DNA of 64,000 nucleotides from Chrysemys picta bellii (GCF_011386835.1 NC_088792.1:113122421-113186420), one strand, 5' to 3'; positions 12,640-23,606 are shown, counted from the first letter of the stretch. Notes: generated by a model from the sequence alone, not told the origin. Program-made: numbers and translations.

Positions 12640-13985
12640 GTGTATAGATATACCTAGGCCTTATATGTTTATTTCTTCATCTGTAAAGAGCAAAGACAAA
12701 CCCTAAATCTTCATGGAGCAAGCTATCTCATGTGTGTGGTCCATTCCTGACACCTGCTTTCCTTCCCTGAAGAGTGAGCTCTACCAGGTTAGCCTTATTA
12801 CATGATTCATCTCAATGCCCCGTGCTGCAAATATTTAGTCAGGTTCCAGATTTGACAAAGTTTGTGGCTGAAACCCAGCCTTTTCCCTAGACAACACTGG
12901 ATTTGGCTTTCAGTAATACTGCTCTTGATTCATCCGTCCCCCTTCCCCCCCCCCCCCCAGTTGTATGGGGTATTAGCAGGTAGTGTGTGCCAAAGTAAGG
13001 ATAGGTCTAAAAAATAGGGATAAAATACAAAGACTGGAAAGACATTGAGTGGTTATAAAATTTGCAGGCAAAGTGATTTTCACCACAGAAGACAGCCTGC
13101 AGACTCATGACAGATTAATCAATGCTATTGTCCAGTTTCTGGCTTCTCAGTAGGTCTATGACCAATTTTCTCCTCAGACATTCTCCTGCACTTGATTGCA
13201 ACTATATAAGAAAGAAAATGTGTCCCTCTTGTCTTTCCATTGTAGGGAGATACTGAAAAGTTACCACATTAAATAATAATAGTAAGGAAAAGAGAGAGGT
13301 GTGAAGCCATCCAATATTTATGCTGCTGGTGGTGATGACTATGTGCATTCCTGTAATCTGTAAATTGAGGCAGAGGTACTTAGTTGTATTACTGTAGCTA
13401 GAGGTTATGGCTCCAAGCTACTTTACCTCTTATGCTATATATAGTTTTGTTTTACTGCTCTTTCTGATTCTCTCGCTCTCTTCTCATTTATGATTTATTT
13501 CTAGAATTTAATTACACTGTACAAGGCATTAAAGATAACACTGGGGTCTCAGATGTAATTCTAAGGGCTAGACCCAGAATTGCAACATACCTTACTCAAT
13601 TGCACGTACATCCCAAGGTGTATAGGCAAGTGATGATTCTATTTTCTGTATATCCAAACACACAGGGAATGAGACTTGTGCTTTTTTGTATCTTGTCTTT
13701 AGTAGCATCACTGAAGTGCAACCACAACTGGGTGGAGCTGTTATAGCAGGGGGAAGGAGAGAGATTTGGCAGGAGAGACTGGTATTTGTGCTCCCCAGGA
13801 GCATAAGGATTTCAATACGCAATCTATTTCTGCATTGCAAAGAGTCTATAGCAAAAGCTTTTTTTATGATGAAAACTTTCTATCAGAGATTAGAATGACA
13901 GAGAAATAGAGCCCAATCCTGCTGAGTGTCTCCCCCAAGAGGCTGAGTTGGGGGCAATCAACGCCTTACCAAAAAAAAAAGCCCT
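12640..13985. other. Unassigned non-coding stretch
   Basis: Contains a C-run at about 12945-12958 and short AT-rich tracts. No gene or bounded repeat is visible. Confidence 0.45.
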
Positions 13986-13988
13986 TTG

Positions 13989-14426
13989 CGGTGTTGCCAA
14001 CTCACGATTTTATCATAAGTCTCACAATGCTTGGTGCTTTTCTTCGAATGCCAGCAGCTGAGGCTTTAAGAGATTGCATGAGAATCTCAGCTTTCATAAA
14101 GACAAAGATTTTAGCCCTCGTGGTTGTAGAGAAAAAGCTCCAAGATATAAAGCAAGCATGCCCTAAAGGCCCAGAAACAAGAGGGCACATACTGCCCCCA
14201 CACACAATTAAAAAGAATAATCTCATGATTTTTAAGCCAATTTCAAAGGAGAGGATGGGTGAGAGTGTGAATCACACCCGCCAGACCTTAGTCTGGTCAC
14301 TTAGTGCGCTACTGGAAGTTACAGATACTATGGTGATGAGGGCAGAATAAGAATAGAGAGTGAGTAGAATCTCACGATTTTTTGTGGCCTAACTCATGAT
14401 ATCTGAATGTTTAAGAATGGCAATCC
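13989..14426. mobile_element. MITE of the GTTGCCAACTC family
   Basis: It begins GGTGTTGCCAACTCACGATT and ends with TCATGAT repeats and an AATGGCAATCC remnant, a decayed inverted terminus. Internal TCTCATGATTTTTAAGCC-type blocks are typical of this sauropsid MITE family. No clean target duplication remains. The 119-codon frame within it is not protein-like. Confidence 0.55.
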
Positions 14427-17348
14427 AGCTTCGTGATGCAGTTCGTATCGCGGCTCCCATGCAAGGGTTGCACTCTCAACAGAAGGGAGAGCTGGGAGGA
14501 ATACACAGGCACAAATGCTCAATAAGCTGAACGGAGCATTAGTGCAATAAGGCTGAAAGTCACTTGCAGTTAGTTCCCCAGGTCAAAACCATCTTATCTG
14601 TACAAGGCTTTTCTGAAGTGTAACTTGCCCTGAACCTCCCAGGAATTCTCCGAAGGCCTTTCTGCTCAACAGCGTAGCCAACAAAGGGTAAAGGTCCCTC
14701 AATCATGTTGACAGTGCTATTTGTCCTTACACCACAAAGGAAATGTAGAGAGTAGTGAAGATATGAGTCATATTTCCTCTCAGAGTGGCATCTGCAGCAT
14801 GGAAGCCACATAAAACACTAGACTATCTTCAAAGTCTAAAACAAAGATTTATTGACATGATTAAAACTCCCCCAGTGGTCAAGTTTGGACTGTTTTGGCC
14901 ATTTTTACCTTTGCCTAGGAACAAAACTCAATTAAATATTGTTTTAACGTGTTTTAAAATCTAAAGGTCACTCTACTCTATATAAACAAACACCAATGCC
15001 AAAAACGTGGCCTCATTCTTCCATGCACAAAGATTTTTAAAGCATTTTCCAAACCCCCCATGTAAATTGAAAGAAAAGTCTACTCAGGCAATTTTAGCTA
15101 ATAAACCTTTCACATTTTAAAATAGTAATTTTGAAGTTGCGTGAACACACGCAAAGTTCATGTTAATGTTTTCTTACAATGGAATATGTTTCTTTTTCAC
15201 CCCCTCACAAAGCTCAAGAAACTGGTGAAGGAATTTTGTTCAAACTTTCCAGAAAAAAGTTACATGAGAGCTGAAACAAGGCATAAAATATTTTAGCCCC
15301 AAAGAACTTTTTAGGGAGTTGTGAGCAGGAGAAAATGGAGTTAGCATAACAATTTCATTGCAACTTGTTATTGGAGGTGCCAACAAGCTCCTGCTCTAAC
15401 TAAGGCAAAATATAACATAAAAATAAATCCAGTATAACCAATACCACACAAACCCCAGACAATCAGGGAAAAAATGGAAATGCTCCACTCCCTCCACCCC
15501 GCCACTCTGCCCTCTGTCACAAACCTACAGTATAATTTAAATTCTAATCCCCTTGGAATGTCTATATCCTCTACCCTATAAAAAGCAGATGAACTCTGAC
15601 CATAATGAATTAAATTCATCTAAGTTATATACTAGGTATTCATGTGAGGCCAGTTCAGTCATTTCCAGATTCCAGCCTTTAATAACTAGAACATTGACGT
15701 TTCCCTCTCAGAATCAATTGCTTTGCACAAGAAAGAGCAATGGCCACCCATTTTTAAGAGATTTTAGTTGCACTCTGAAACATGGAAAAATCATTTAGAA
15801 GAGATAGTTGCAGCAAAGGTGGCAATTTATATTCGTAGATTCCATGTATCACATAAACCACCTCAAACCAAGCTCTTAATTTTAGGACATGAGCAAATAA
15901 TATGGATAAGCTTCCTCCTCATTTATCACATTGCTAAACATACATCACACCTTTAACCCCATTTAAAGCAGATGAAGGAACCCAGCACATCCTATGTACT
16001 ATTTAAAACTGCATCATCTTCCGTTCGGTCTCCTTTGCTATTTTGTTAGTGACGTCTAAAAGCCTTAAACAGTGATGGCTATTAAAAATGCAGATTTAAT
16101 TCATATTCCTCAGAGCGTGAGAAGTAGAATTTGGATATGACAGTTCCAGTGATAAGGAGTAGGCTTTGAAACTAAGGGACATTGTCAAGGGCTTTTGCAT
16201 GAACAGGGCTATGTGGGATTAATTTGGGGTTTTTTCACATCATGGTCTCTCTTTTTAGCTGTTCTTCCCTTTAAGAAAGTATTGGGTTTGAGCCAACTTC
16301 CACTGACTTCAATGGGGAAGGATCAGGCTCATGTTTCACACGTTTTCAAATAAAACCAGATCATCCCACAGCCAGAAATCCTTTCCTTATCTAATGCAGC
16401 CTCCGAATCTGCTGCTGCTGCCTTGGTTTCCCCTCTTTGGGCTTCCCAATAACTGCACCCAGGCTCTCATATGAGAGAAATAACACCCCTTCTGGTTTGT
16501 GAAAACAACAGCGCAGTGCAGATGTCAACTTAAATGAAAACACTTTTTTCTGAGACTCTGCAGTTTTTCACCGCCATGCTGGGCTCAGCTGTTCCTTCCC
16601 AATCCTACTGCCTGTGTTTTCTCAAGCCTCTCTTTCTTACAGTTTCTGCCCCTCACTGCAGGTAACACCAATCAGCCCTTTTCTTTTGTCTGATGTAGAG
16701 AGCTATTTCTCTTCTCCTCTCCTCCCTGCCCCTCACAGGCCCCTCATCTCAGCTGAGCACTCCCTTTTATCTGCCTCAAAGCCCATCATCAGGGGAGGCA
16801 GGCAGCTAACAAAGCACAGATGGACTGGGCTGAGCTCAACTCCCTTAAAAAGGCCAATCCACCCTGTGACACCTTCGGACCTCAGTTGGTGCCTTCTCTT
16901 CAATCTCTCCTCATCCTGCTTCTTTTTTTTAAGTTCTGCATGTTACCAAAAAGAGGCTTGAGAGGATTCTTGGAAGGGAATTCAGATTTCCATATTATCC
17001 TGTATTGTTATTGGTTGGGTTAAACCTTGTTAAAACTGGTAAGTGTAGCAGCCACCCTTCATTTTGGGATAAATGTACAAAATATTAAGGGCCTCAACCC
17101 AAAACATAGGCACATGGCATTGGCCAAAATAGAGGCACATGTTAGTCTGCTCAGGAATTTGAATCATGTGGAAGGAAGGTTTTTGCTGGGTATTGTCTGA
17201 TGGAGGTATGTGTGTCTGTGTATGAGAGAGAAGCAGCAAAAAACCCATCACAGAAGCAAGGAAAAAGCAGCAATGAAGCCCTAGACACAGCCTGAACAAA
17301 CACTGAGTGTGTCATCCTGAGAAAAGCCTAGAGAGAGTGCTTTTGGGC
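14427..17348. other. Mostly unassigned AT-rich stretch
   Basis: No gene is visible. A segment at 14834-14867 recurs exactly at 18335-18368 and is listed separately. A piece near 16290-16335 with ACTGACTTCAATGGG belongs to a dispersed palindromic motif described in the findings. The rest looks unique. Confidence 0.45.
14823..14867. repeat. Unidentified dispersed repeat, copy 1
   Basis: A 34-bp segment starting GTCTAAAACAAAGATTTATT (14834-14867) recurs exactly at 18335-18368. The preceding CTATCTTC is also shared, offset by two bases. On the minus strand it contains AATAAA. I do not recognise the family. Confidence 0.6.
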
Positions 17349-17590
17349 TAGGGTTGCCAACAGTCCTTTGTTACAAGGGACATCCCTTACTTTTTCATGT
17401 CTGTACAACAAGGTCTAGAGTTGCTGAATGCTACAAAAAGGAGCAAGAAATATCCCTGGCGAATGTAGGTGAGTACTGCTTATTATTAATAATTAATAAA
17501 CAAAGATAATAGTAATATCGGTAGGAGGGGTGGGACGGAGGTGCTAAGAAAACAGTCCCCTATCTTTGAAATACAATATTGGCAACCCTG
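17349..17590. mobile_element. hAT-like MITE with TAGGGTTGCCAAC ends
   Basis: The left end TAGGGTTGCCAACAGT pairs with the right end ATTGGCAACCCTG. The flanking 8-mers TTTTGGGC (17341-17348) and GTTTGGGC (17591-17598) match at 7 of 8. It is about 242 bp, AT-rich and non-coding. Confidence 0.78.
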
Positions 17591-18325
17591 GTTTGGGCCT
17601 ACTGTTGACTGAAAGAGACTTGGAGCCATGAGCAAAAAAACTGTTTCTTGTTTGATTCCTGGAGTGTTCAGGGGAACAGGACTTTGTGCAGTCTTTGTAA
17701 ATATACCGAACCGCATCAGAGATAGATGACTCCATCATCAATTTCTCCGCTTAACAGAAACAACCTGCAGGGGAATTTAACTCATTTTGAAAGGAAAAGG
17801 TGTACATCAAATTCTCCCTGCTGCCATAGAGCCTGATCCAAAGCACATTGAAGTCAATAAAAAGACTCTTGTTAACTTCACATTCATGTTGAGGGCTTAG
17901 CCTCACTCCTAAAGAAAGGGGATGTCTGAATCAGACAGAACCACGCATCAGAGTTCCATACTAGGAAGCCCCAGTCTTCCCTGTATTTAGTGAGACGAGT
18001 CTTTTAAATCTTGGCTGTTTTTTTAAAATCCCATATGAAGTTTGCAATTATATTTTCTAGGTTAATTATAACTTTCTGTTTCAAGGTTACTATACTCTGT
18101 TGATTGACAGCAGTGTAGATAGGGTATTGTTTTAAGATTTTGTACAGGACCCAGATGCAATGGCAACAAGAACCTAATACAGCTACATATTTTAAGGGCC
18201 AGAACGTGGAGAGAATTTTGTTAAAGACAAGAACCATACCTATCCTTTTTTCCTCTTGCCAAAAATCATTCATACAATCCCATCTCCCCAGGAGGTCCTC
18301 TGACACCACTCCATTATACCGAATG
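17591..18325. other. Unassigned non-coding stretch
   Basis: The 101-codon minus-strand frame at 18309-18004 is hydrophobic, but I do not recognise it and it lacks gene context. There is a possible palindromic-motif fragment near 17830-17900 (TTGAAGTCAATA). Confidence 0.4.
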
Positions 18326-18368
18326 CTATCTTCAGTCTAAAACAAAGATTTATTGACATGATTAAAAC
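18326..18368. repeat. Unidentified dispersed repeat, copy 2
   Basis: Shares the 34-bp segment with 14834-14867. Here it directly abuts a MITE right end (about 18369-18452). Confidence 0.6.
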
Positions 18369-18452
18369 AATCTTGTGATTTCCCCCCGCCCCCGCTTTTT
18401 TTTTCCAATTGGGAGGAGGTGCCCCATGATTTCTGAGGCTAGCAACACTAAG
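18369..18452. repeat. Fragment of GTTGCCAAC-family MITE
   Basis: AATCTTGTGATT, then CATGATTTCTGAGGC and the terminus TAGCAACACTA, resemble the right half of the family represented at 13989-14426. The left half is missing or unrecognisable. Confidence 0.45.
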
Positions 18453-18469
18453 GATTATCTCCACAGCTG

Positions 18470-19098
18470 GAGATGGACCAGTGGATAGGGTGGGCCAGTG
18501 TTCTGAGGCGGCAATAAGCGTTCTCTCTCTCTAGGGTGCATAGCTAGCTAGTTCTTGCTCCCATGCTCAGAGTCTAACTGACCGCTCTATGTGAGATTGG
18601 GAAGGAATTTTACCCCAGGTCAAATTGGCAGTGACCTAGCAGGGGGAAGAGAGGAGGGTTTTTTTCCTTCCTCTACAGCACGTGGGTGCAGGTCACTTAT
18701 TTGAGTATACACCGCTACCTCGATATAACGCGACCCGATATAACACGAATTCGGATATAACGCAGTAAAGCAGTGCTCCGGGGGAGGTGGGGCTGCGCAC
18801 TCTGGTGGATCAAAGCAAGTTCAATATAACGCAGTTTCACCTATAAAGCGGTAAGATTTTTTGGCTCCCAAGGACAGCGTTATATCGAGGTAGAGGTGTA
18901 TTTCACTTAATCAATTCCCTGCCACTTGAGGGGCCTTAGGCACTGTTGCACCTCAGTTCCTCCTATTCTCTGTCTCTGGCACATAATAGTTTTGTCTCCT
19001 GTAAGCTGCAATATTTTGATGCAGTTTTGGTTGTTGGGTGGTGTTGGGGCTCTGTGATATACAGGAGATCAGACTGGATGATGTGGTGGTTCCTTTTG
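18470..19098 (+). repeat. CR1 LINE 3' end, split by a DNA transposon
   Basis: CR1-type 3' sequence in plus orientation includes GATTGGGAAGGAATTTTACC, a TTTTTTTCCTTCCTCTACAG block, then CTGTGATATACAGGAGATCA and AGACTGGATGATG. A Tc1/mariner-like element (18708-18900) interrupts it. The tail is cut off at 19098 by a TAGGGTGACC-type MITE end. Confidence 0.75.
18708..18900. mobile_element. Tc1/mariner-like (Tigger-type) MITE
   Basis: The termini TACACCGCTACCTCGATATA and TATATCGAGGTAGAGGTGTA are inverted repeats of at least 20 bp, with TA at the insertion point as expected for Tc1/mariner elements. The body carries repeated GATATAAC motifs. At 193 bp it has no coding capacity. Confidence 0.85.
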
Positions 19099-19235
19099 GT
19101 AGGGTGACCATATTTTCCCAAAGGGAAAACAGGACACCCCTAGGCTGTCCTGAGCCCTCCGTGCCTCCCGCCCACGCAGGGCTGGGTTGAGGTCCTCCTC
19201 CCCCTCAGGGTTGGCCCTAGCCCCCCCCCCACATT
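19099..19235. repeat. MITE end fragment, TAGGGTGACCATATTT type
   Basis: Starts TAGGGTGACCATATTTTCCC and continues with AAAACAGGACACCCC, a common sauropsid MITE terminus. No matching right end is visible, so it is truncated or has a GC-rich interior I could not bound. Confidence 0.45.
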
Positions 19236-19284
19236 TATCCATCCTCAAGATACATGTGTAGGGTAGAAAAGTAAATATCTCATG

Positions 19285-19425
19285 ATACAGAAGAAGAAAC
19301 TGAGGCAGAGAGAGACTTGCTTAAGACCACAGAGGGAATCAATGATATAGACAAGTTTAGGGTGTAGGAGTTGTTAGCTCACAGTTCTGCGCTCTCACTA
19401 CTAGGGTCCCTGCCTTCTTTTTAGC
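19285..19425 (-). repeat. MIR-type SINE fragment
   Basis: GAAGAAACTGAGGCAGAGAG, then ACTTGCTTAAGACCACAGAG, is the reverse complement of the MIR core. The rest is diverged. Confidence 0.7.
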
Positions 19426-20105
19426 ATCGGGGCAGATTTAAGGATAAAATCTACTCAGTAAATTAATTGGAAGGATCAGCAATAGAGCCAGGCTGGGGTT
19501 TTGGAAGATTATCTATCATAAAATGCCTGATGCAGAAGACAGCATAGATCCTGGGCTGAGTTTAGCCCCATTTGTACATCTCTTGTGGGTAAGTATGATA
19601 AGCTTGCTTGACAGACAAGATAACAGACAATAGAACTCAAGTAAATAGGCAGCCATCTGCTAGCAACTATAGTAATAAAAGAACATAGAGCATTTAGAAA
19701 TATTCTTTTCATTTAGGTGTTTCATGTGCTAAATGAGGCTAAGTGCCAATTCTAAATTGCAAATGGTACTCCATCAACCCAGAGGGAATGAGTAAGAGGG
19801 CTGGATGGAAAATATGGGTGTGGACCAATATGATCATTCATATAACAGGAATAAATTGCTCCAATCATAAAGACATCCATTTAGTGGTTAATATTACAGG
19901 AATAAATTTTACACTGCTCTTCCAAAATACAGCAATGATAAACAGTTCAGGGGATTTTAGTAAACTATTATTCAATATTTTTATTAACAATTATTTTGTA
20001 ACATTTAAAATTGTACCTTTAAGTTTTAAGCATATACCACTAGTGATCACATGAACATATCGTCTAATACAGGAACAAATGTATGCTGACACCTTAGTAG
20101 TGTAT
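19426..20105. other. Unassigned non-coding stretch
   Basis: AT-rich. The frame at 19743-20054 is low-complexity and not recognisable. A short duplication of ACAGGAATAAATT occurs at about 19848 and 19898. Confidence 0.4.
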
Positions 20106-20109
20106 ATGA

Positions 20110-20395
20110 GGTTGTATGGTCTAGTGACTAGAGAAAGGACCTGGGAGTTAAGGCTTCTGAGTTCTTATCCTGACCTGGCACTATTTTGCTGTGTAACAGA
20201 TTGTTTAAAGTATATAGATTCATTACACCTGTGCAAGTCTCTCACCCTCAATGTACCCATCTGTAAAATGGGTGTAATGCCACTTACCTACTTTTCAAGT
20301 ACATTTTGCAGTTAAATATATTAATGTTTATAAAATGCTTTGGGACACTTACGTGAACAGCAGTACACAAGCACTAAGTATTATTACTTGTAAGA
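20110..20395 (+). repeat. MIR-type SINE, nearly complete
   Basis: Includes the tRNA-derived head (GGTCTAGTGACTAGAGAAAG, then GGACCTGGGAGTTAAGGC), a GCAAGTCTCTCACC core, ACCCATCTGTAAAATGGGTG, and a tail ending CAAGCACTAAGTATTATTA. It is diverged and has no separate function visible. Confidence 0.8.
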
Positions 20396-21194
20396 TCCAT
20401 GTGTTTTCCATACACTCTCATTCCTTTCATAGGGACATTTTTCTAAAACAACAGCTTTGCAAGTAAGTGGATAATAGCCTTACATACATGATAAAAAGTA
20501 CTGAGAGTATAAACCAGGTTTTATTCTCGGTTATATTATTTCCTGGTTTCCAAACCCAATCTGAATTTGCTGTCAGGGTCATGTTCAGTTTTAGAACCCC
20601 CCCCCCTGCTCAGCTCTACTGGAGAAAAATTGGAAATCACCAGTCATTTCTTTTCCTGCCAAACTTGTCAGCAGCCCAAAATAAACATGCTGCAGCTGGT
20701 TGGCAGTACCATGCAACATGCCTTATAGTAAGGGAAATGATAGCAACAGCCTCGCTGATGAGAGACGGTGATAGGGTGATGATGACTAATAATTAATATA
20801 ATAGAACAGATGTAGAGGGAGGCTTGTGGTTTGGTTTGGACACCCACCCTTTGCATGGAAAAAGGATGCATGCAGCTGGTATATCAAAGGATACATATTC
20901 AATCCAGATTAAGATTTCTTGCAACAAACTCTCATACTCATGTTAAAACCTACGTCACTGCCAAATTTTAGAAGGAAAATCCAGTGTTCTGGGGATTTAA
21001 TACTGTCAGTTATTAGTATTCTGTGTGTATATAATGGATATACCAAAGTTCCCACTGCTAGTTAGTGGGAGAAAGTCAGATTTCACAGCTATGATGTGAC
21101 CAAAAGGCAAGATTTCACAGCTGTGAAGTCAGATCCATGAAATATAACTTTTTATACAGACGAACTTTACTGCATTTTATAATCTTTACCCATA
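20396..21194. other. Unassigned non-coding stretch
   Basis: No gene. Contains a C-run near 20600. Two AGATTTCACAGCT segments (about 21078 and 21111) form a small local duplication. Confidence 0.4.
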
Positions 21195-21305
21195 TATGGA
21201 AGTTTTCATCCACAGATCTCCGGGTGCTTTAGCAAGGAAGGGATCATTATTCCTATTTTACAGATTGGGGAAACTGAGGAGTGGAGAGGCGAATTTGTTC
21301 TGTGT
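21195..21305 (-). repeat. MIR-type SINE fragment
   Basis: TCATTATTCCTATTTTACAG and GGGGAAACTGAGGAGTGGAG are the reversed MIR core. Preceding CTCCGGGTGCTTTAGCA-type sequence matches its tail. Confidence 0.65.
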
Positions 21306-22095
21306 AATTAATTTCTATTACTAGAAGGGATAAAGATCATGGATTCTTTTCTGTCATTTTATATGATAGTTTATAAAAGTTATAGGTCATTTTCTAAAAT
21401 CAGTCAATTTACCTCCCTGTCAGGATTGGATTTATCCTTTTCATTTGTTCACTAGTGTTTTATCAAGTCTGGTTGAATAACTGAAGCAAAAGGTATTTCA
21501 CAACTTCCCTTTGGAGACGTTTCTACCAGAACATGCTATGCACCTACAGAGATCCCATGTTTCTTGCATAGTAACTGCCACATTCTCCCGTACAGGGCCG
21601 GCTCTAGGTTTTTGGCAGCCCCAAGCAAAAAAATTTTTGGCTGCCCCCCACCCCAGCCTTGGGCTCTCTCTCCCCTCCCTGCCACCCCAGCCCTGGGCTC
21701 TCTCTTTCCCCCCCACCCCTGGGCTCTCTCTTCCCCCCCCACCCGCACCCCCTGCTGCCCCAGCCCTGGGGTCTCCATTCCCCCCCCAACACACACCCCC
21801 TGCTGCCCGAGCCCTGGGCTCCTCCCCCCACCAGTGATGACTCTGCCCGCTCCCCCCTCACCTCCAGCCGGTCCAGCGCTGGCAGGGTCGGGGTAAGCAG
21901 CAGGGCTCCCGGGCCGCGCCTCAGCCCAGGGTCCCGCCATCCAGGGCTCCCGCGTCCAGGACTGGCCGGGACCTGGGAGGGCAGAGCTGGGGGACCGCCC
22001 CGGCAGAGGGCTGAGGAGCCGGGGCAGGGTAGCCCCAGAGCCAACGAGCCCCGGAGAGCAGGACGCAGGCCCCGCATGACAGCGCCCCGCCCTCT

Positions 22096-22357
22096 ATGGC
22101 CCCGCTGCTGCTTCTGGCCGCCATGCCACAGTCCCTGGGCAGCTTGGGCCGCTTCGCCCAGCCCTGGCTGCAGCGCTGGGGGCAGCCGCCCTGCGGCACC
22201 TGCAGGCGGCTCCGTGTGCCCCGTGGGGTGTCCCCCAGCCTGAGTGTCCCCCGGTTGAAGCCTGCCCGGCCCAGCCACAAGATGTGGGCGCTGCTCCCTC
22301 GCGGCGCGAACCGCAGTGCCATCAGGGCGCCCCCCGCGCACTACGCGCTGCTGCTGT
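22096..22357 (+). other. CpG-rich exon-like cargo inside hAT-type element
   Basis: An ATG-initiated frame starts MAPLLLLAAMPQSLGSLG and continues with RFAQPWLQRWG. It reaches the internal transposon-like end at 22358 without a stop; beyond that the frame is only repeat sequence. The beginning is hydrophobic and the following part arginine-rich, as in a mitochondrial or secretory leader exon. That is only a resemblance: I do not recognise the protein, and GC-rich DNA yields long frames by chance. It is either a captured host first exon or CpG-island sequence. Confidence 0.3.
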
Positions 22358-22475
22358 CAGGGCCGGCTCTAAGTGTTTGCTGCCGGAAGCACAAAAAAAA
22401 TGGCCAGAATGCTGCCCTTGAAAATGTGCTGCCCCAAGCATGTGCTTGGTTTGCTGGTGCCTAGAGCCGGCCCTG
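22358..22475. mobile_element. Minimal 118-bp hAT-type unit nested at copy C right end
   Basis: It runs from CAGGGCCGGCTCTAAG to CCTAGAGCCGGCCCTG with little between. Its own left flank GCTGCTGT does not match the right flank, so it may be a tandem terminus instead of an independent insertion. Confidence 0.5.
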
Positions 22476-22649
22476 CTCTCGTAGTCCTCTTGCAAAGGAA
22501 TCCGGTGCAATCCCACCTTTCCTTTGTAAAGGCCCCACATTGTGTGGAGAGATCTGCCCACATGCTAATACTTCTTTCCTGTAGACACTTTCACTTCCCT
22601 CCTGAATCTCTTTATAGAGACATGTGAGGACTCCTGCACCCCTCCTCTA

Positions 22650-22944
22650 GGCTCTGTCTGCGCTACGAGCTAAGGGTGTGATTCTCCTGCTTGTGCAAGT
22701 ATAAATAGCAGTGTAACCATGGTAGCACGAGGAAAAGGAAGGGCATGGCTGAGCTGTGTCGTGTACATACCCACTGGCTGCAGGTGGGTTTGTATTTGGC
22801 ATGGCTAAGCCATTCCTTCGCTGCTGCTGCCCATGCTATCGTGGCTACACTACTATTTATACTCACACTAGCTCTCATTGAGCTAGCACGACTATTTGTA
22901 TATGAGCAAGGAAATCACACCCCTCCCTCAGTGTAGATAGAGCC
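22650..22944. mobile_element. MITE with GGCTCTGTCTGCGCT ends
   Basis: GGCTCTGTCTGCGCTACGAG at the left and AGTGTAGATAGAGCC at the right are a diverged inverted repeat. Internal TGTGATTCTCCTGCT and AGGAAATCACACCCC are also complementary. It resembles the Harbinger-like MITE at 40768 in the outer TCTACACT block. No clear target duplication. Confidence 0.55.
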
Positions 22945-23127
22945 ACAGAAACCACTAATGTGCTCCAACACTCCTTGTAGAGACCTGTGTAGTGCTCTAG
23001 TCTCATTAGATATCAGTTATACCGGCTAGTGCCTAAAGACTGCAACCAGATTCCATCAAAGGTACTTCTTTGGCCCCCATTACATAGAATCTGAGCACCA
23101 CACCATCTTGAATATATTTATCCTCAC

Positions 23128-23328
23128 AAAAAGAACAGGAGTACTTGTGGCACCTTAGAGACTAATAAATTTATTTGAGCATAAGCTTTCGTGGGCTACA
23201 GCCCACATCCGAAGAAGTGGGCTGTAGCCCACGAAAGCTTATGCTCAAATAAATTTGTTAGTCTCTAAGGTGCCACAAGTACTCCTGTTCTTTTTGCGGA
23301 TACAGACTAACATGGCTGTTACTCTGAA
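23128..23328. mobile_element. Penelope-like element fragment, inverted two-arm copy
   Basis: Two arms of the same Penelope-like terminal sequence lie head to head around 23206-23208. The left arm is on the minus strand and the right arm on the plus strand, from GTGGGCTGTAGCCCAC through GTTAGTCTCTAAGGTGCCAC to the CAGACTAACATGGCTG terminus. The flanks carry a 12-bp target duplication ATTTATCCTCAC (23116-23127 and 23329-23340), with possibly one more A. The site is within a MIR. Confidence 0.88.
23209..23246 (+). ncRNA. Hammerhead-ribozyme-like core in Penelope terminus
   Basis: CCGAAGA (canonical CUGANGA with one change) is followed by a perfect stem II, GTGGGCT/AGCCCAC with a GT loop. Then come GAAA and the short stem III GCTTATGC ending UC. 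Hammerhead motifs are known from Penelope-like elements. The C for U in the core probably weakens or kills cleavage. A stem I is not obvious from one copy. The inverted left arm holds a second, partial copy. Confidence 0.6.
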
Positions 23329-23606
23329 ATTTATCCTCACAGCCTCCCTCTGATGTGGGGAAATACTATTGTCCCCATTTTACCCAGGGGGAAGCGAGGC
23401 ACTGACAAACTAAGACCCAGATCCTCAAAGGCATTTAGGCAGCAAGCACCTATTGAGAGGTGGGAGCTAGACACCTAACTATCTTTGAGGATCTGGGCCT
23501 AAGTGACTTGCCCAATGTCCCACCAGAAGTATGAAGCAGGGGAGGGAACTGAATTTAGGTCTCCCAGGTACCATGCTAGCTGCCTAACCACTGGAACATC
23601 CTTCCT
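23329..23606 (-). repeat. MIR-type SINE split by a small MITE
   Basis: Reversed MIR sequence (CCCCATTTTACCCAGGGGGA, then TGACTTGCCCAATGTCCCAC, then CCTAACCACTGGAACATCC) is interrupted at 23415-23498. A trailing piece to about 23700 (GTGCTAGGCACTGTACAAAT) belongs to a related SINE family. Confidence 0.75.
23415..23498. mobile_element. 84-bp palindromic MITE inserted in MIR
   Basis: ACCCAGATCCTCAAAGGCAT at the left and CTTTGAGGATCTGGGC at the right form a near-palindrome. The 5-mer CTAAG occurs on both sides (23410-23414 and 23499-23503), a likely target duplication. Removing it restores continuous MIR sequence. Confidence 0.72.

Larger units (their letters stand above)
21593..22475 (+). mobile_element. 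GC-rich hAT-type element, copy C
   Basis: The left end CAGGGCCGGCTCTAGG and right end CCTAGAGCCGGCCCTG are inverted repeats. The flanking 8-mers CTCCCGTA (21585-21592) and CTCTCGTA (22476-22483) match at 7 of 8. After the left end come repeats of a CCCAGCCCTGGGCTCTC unit, then a CpG-rich block with exon-like character (22096-22357). A second internal CAGGGCCGGCTCTAAG start at 22358 means the last 118 bp alone look like a minimal family member. The target duplication belongs to the outer pair of ends. Confidence 0.85.

Noticed and set aside
14560..14811. 83-codon minus-strand frame (IEGPLPFVGYAVEQKG region) as a host exon
   Set aside because: It looks protein-like at a glance but I cannot match it to a family, no splice sites fit clearly, and it adjoins an unidentified dispersed repeat.
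20110..20200. tRNA gene suggested by the SINE head
   Set aside because: The sequence continues into the MIR core, is diverged in the acceptor and anticodon regions, and does not fold as a complete tRNA by eye.
21536..22464. Several GC-rich frames of 100-245 codons as host genes
   Set aside because: The stretch is bounded by hAT-type ends and a TSD. Only the 22096-22357 frame has any exon-like character, and I could not identify it.
22358..22475. Independent 118-bp hAT insertion
   Set aside because: Its left flank does not duplicate the right flank; the 8-bp duplication pairs with the outer end at 21593, so independence is unproven.
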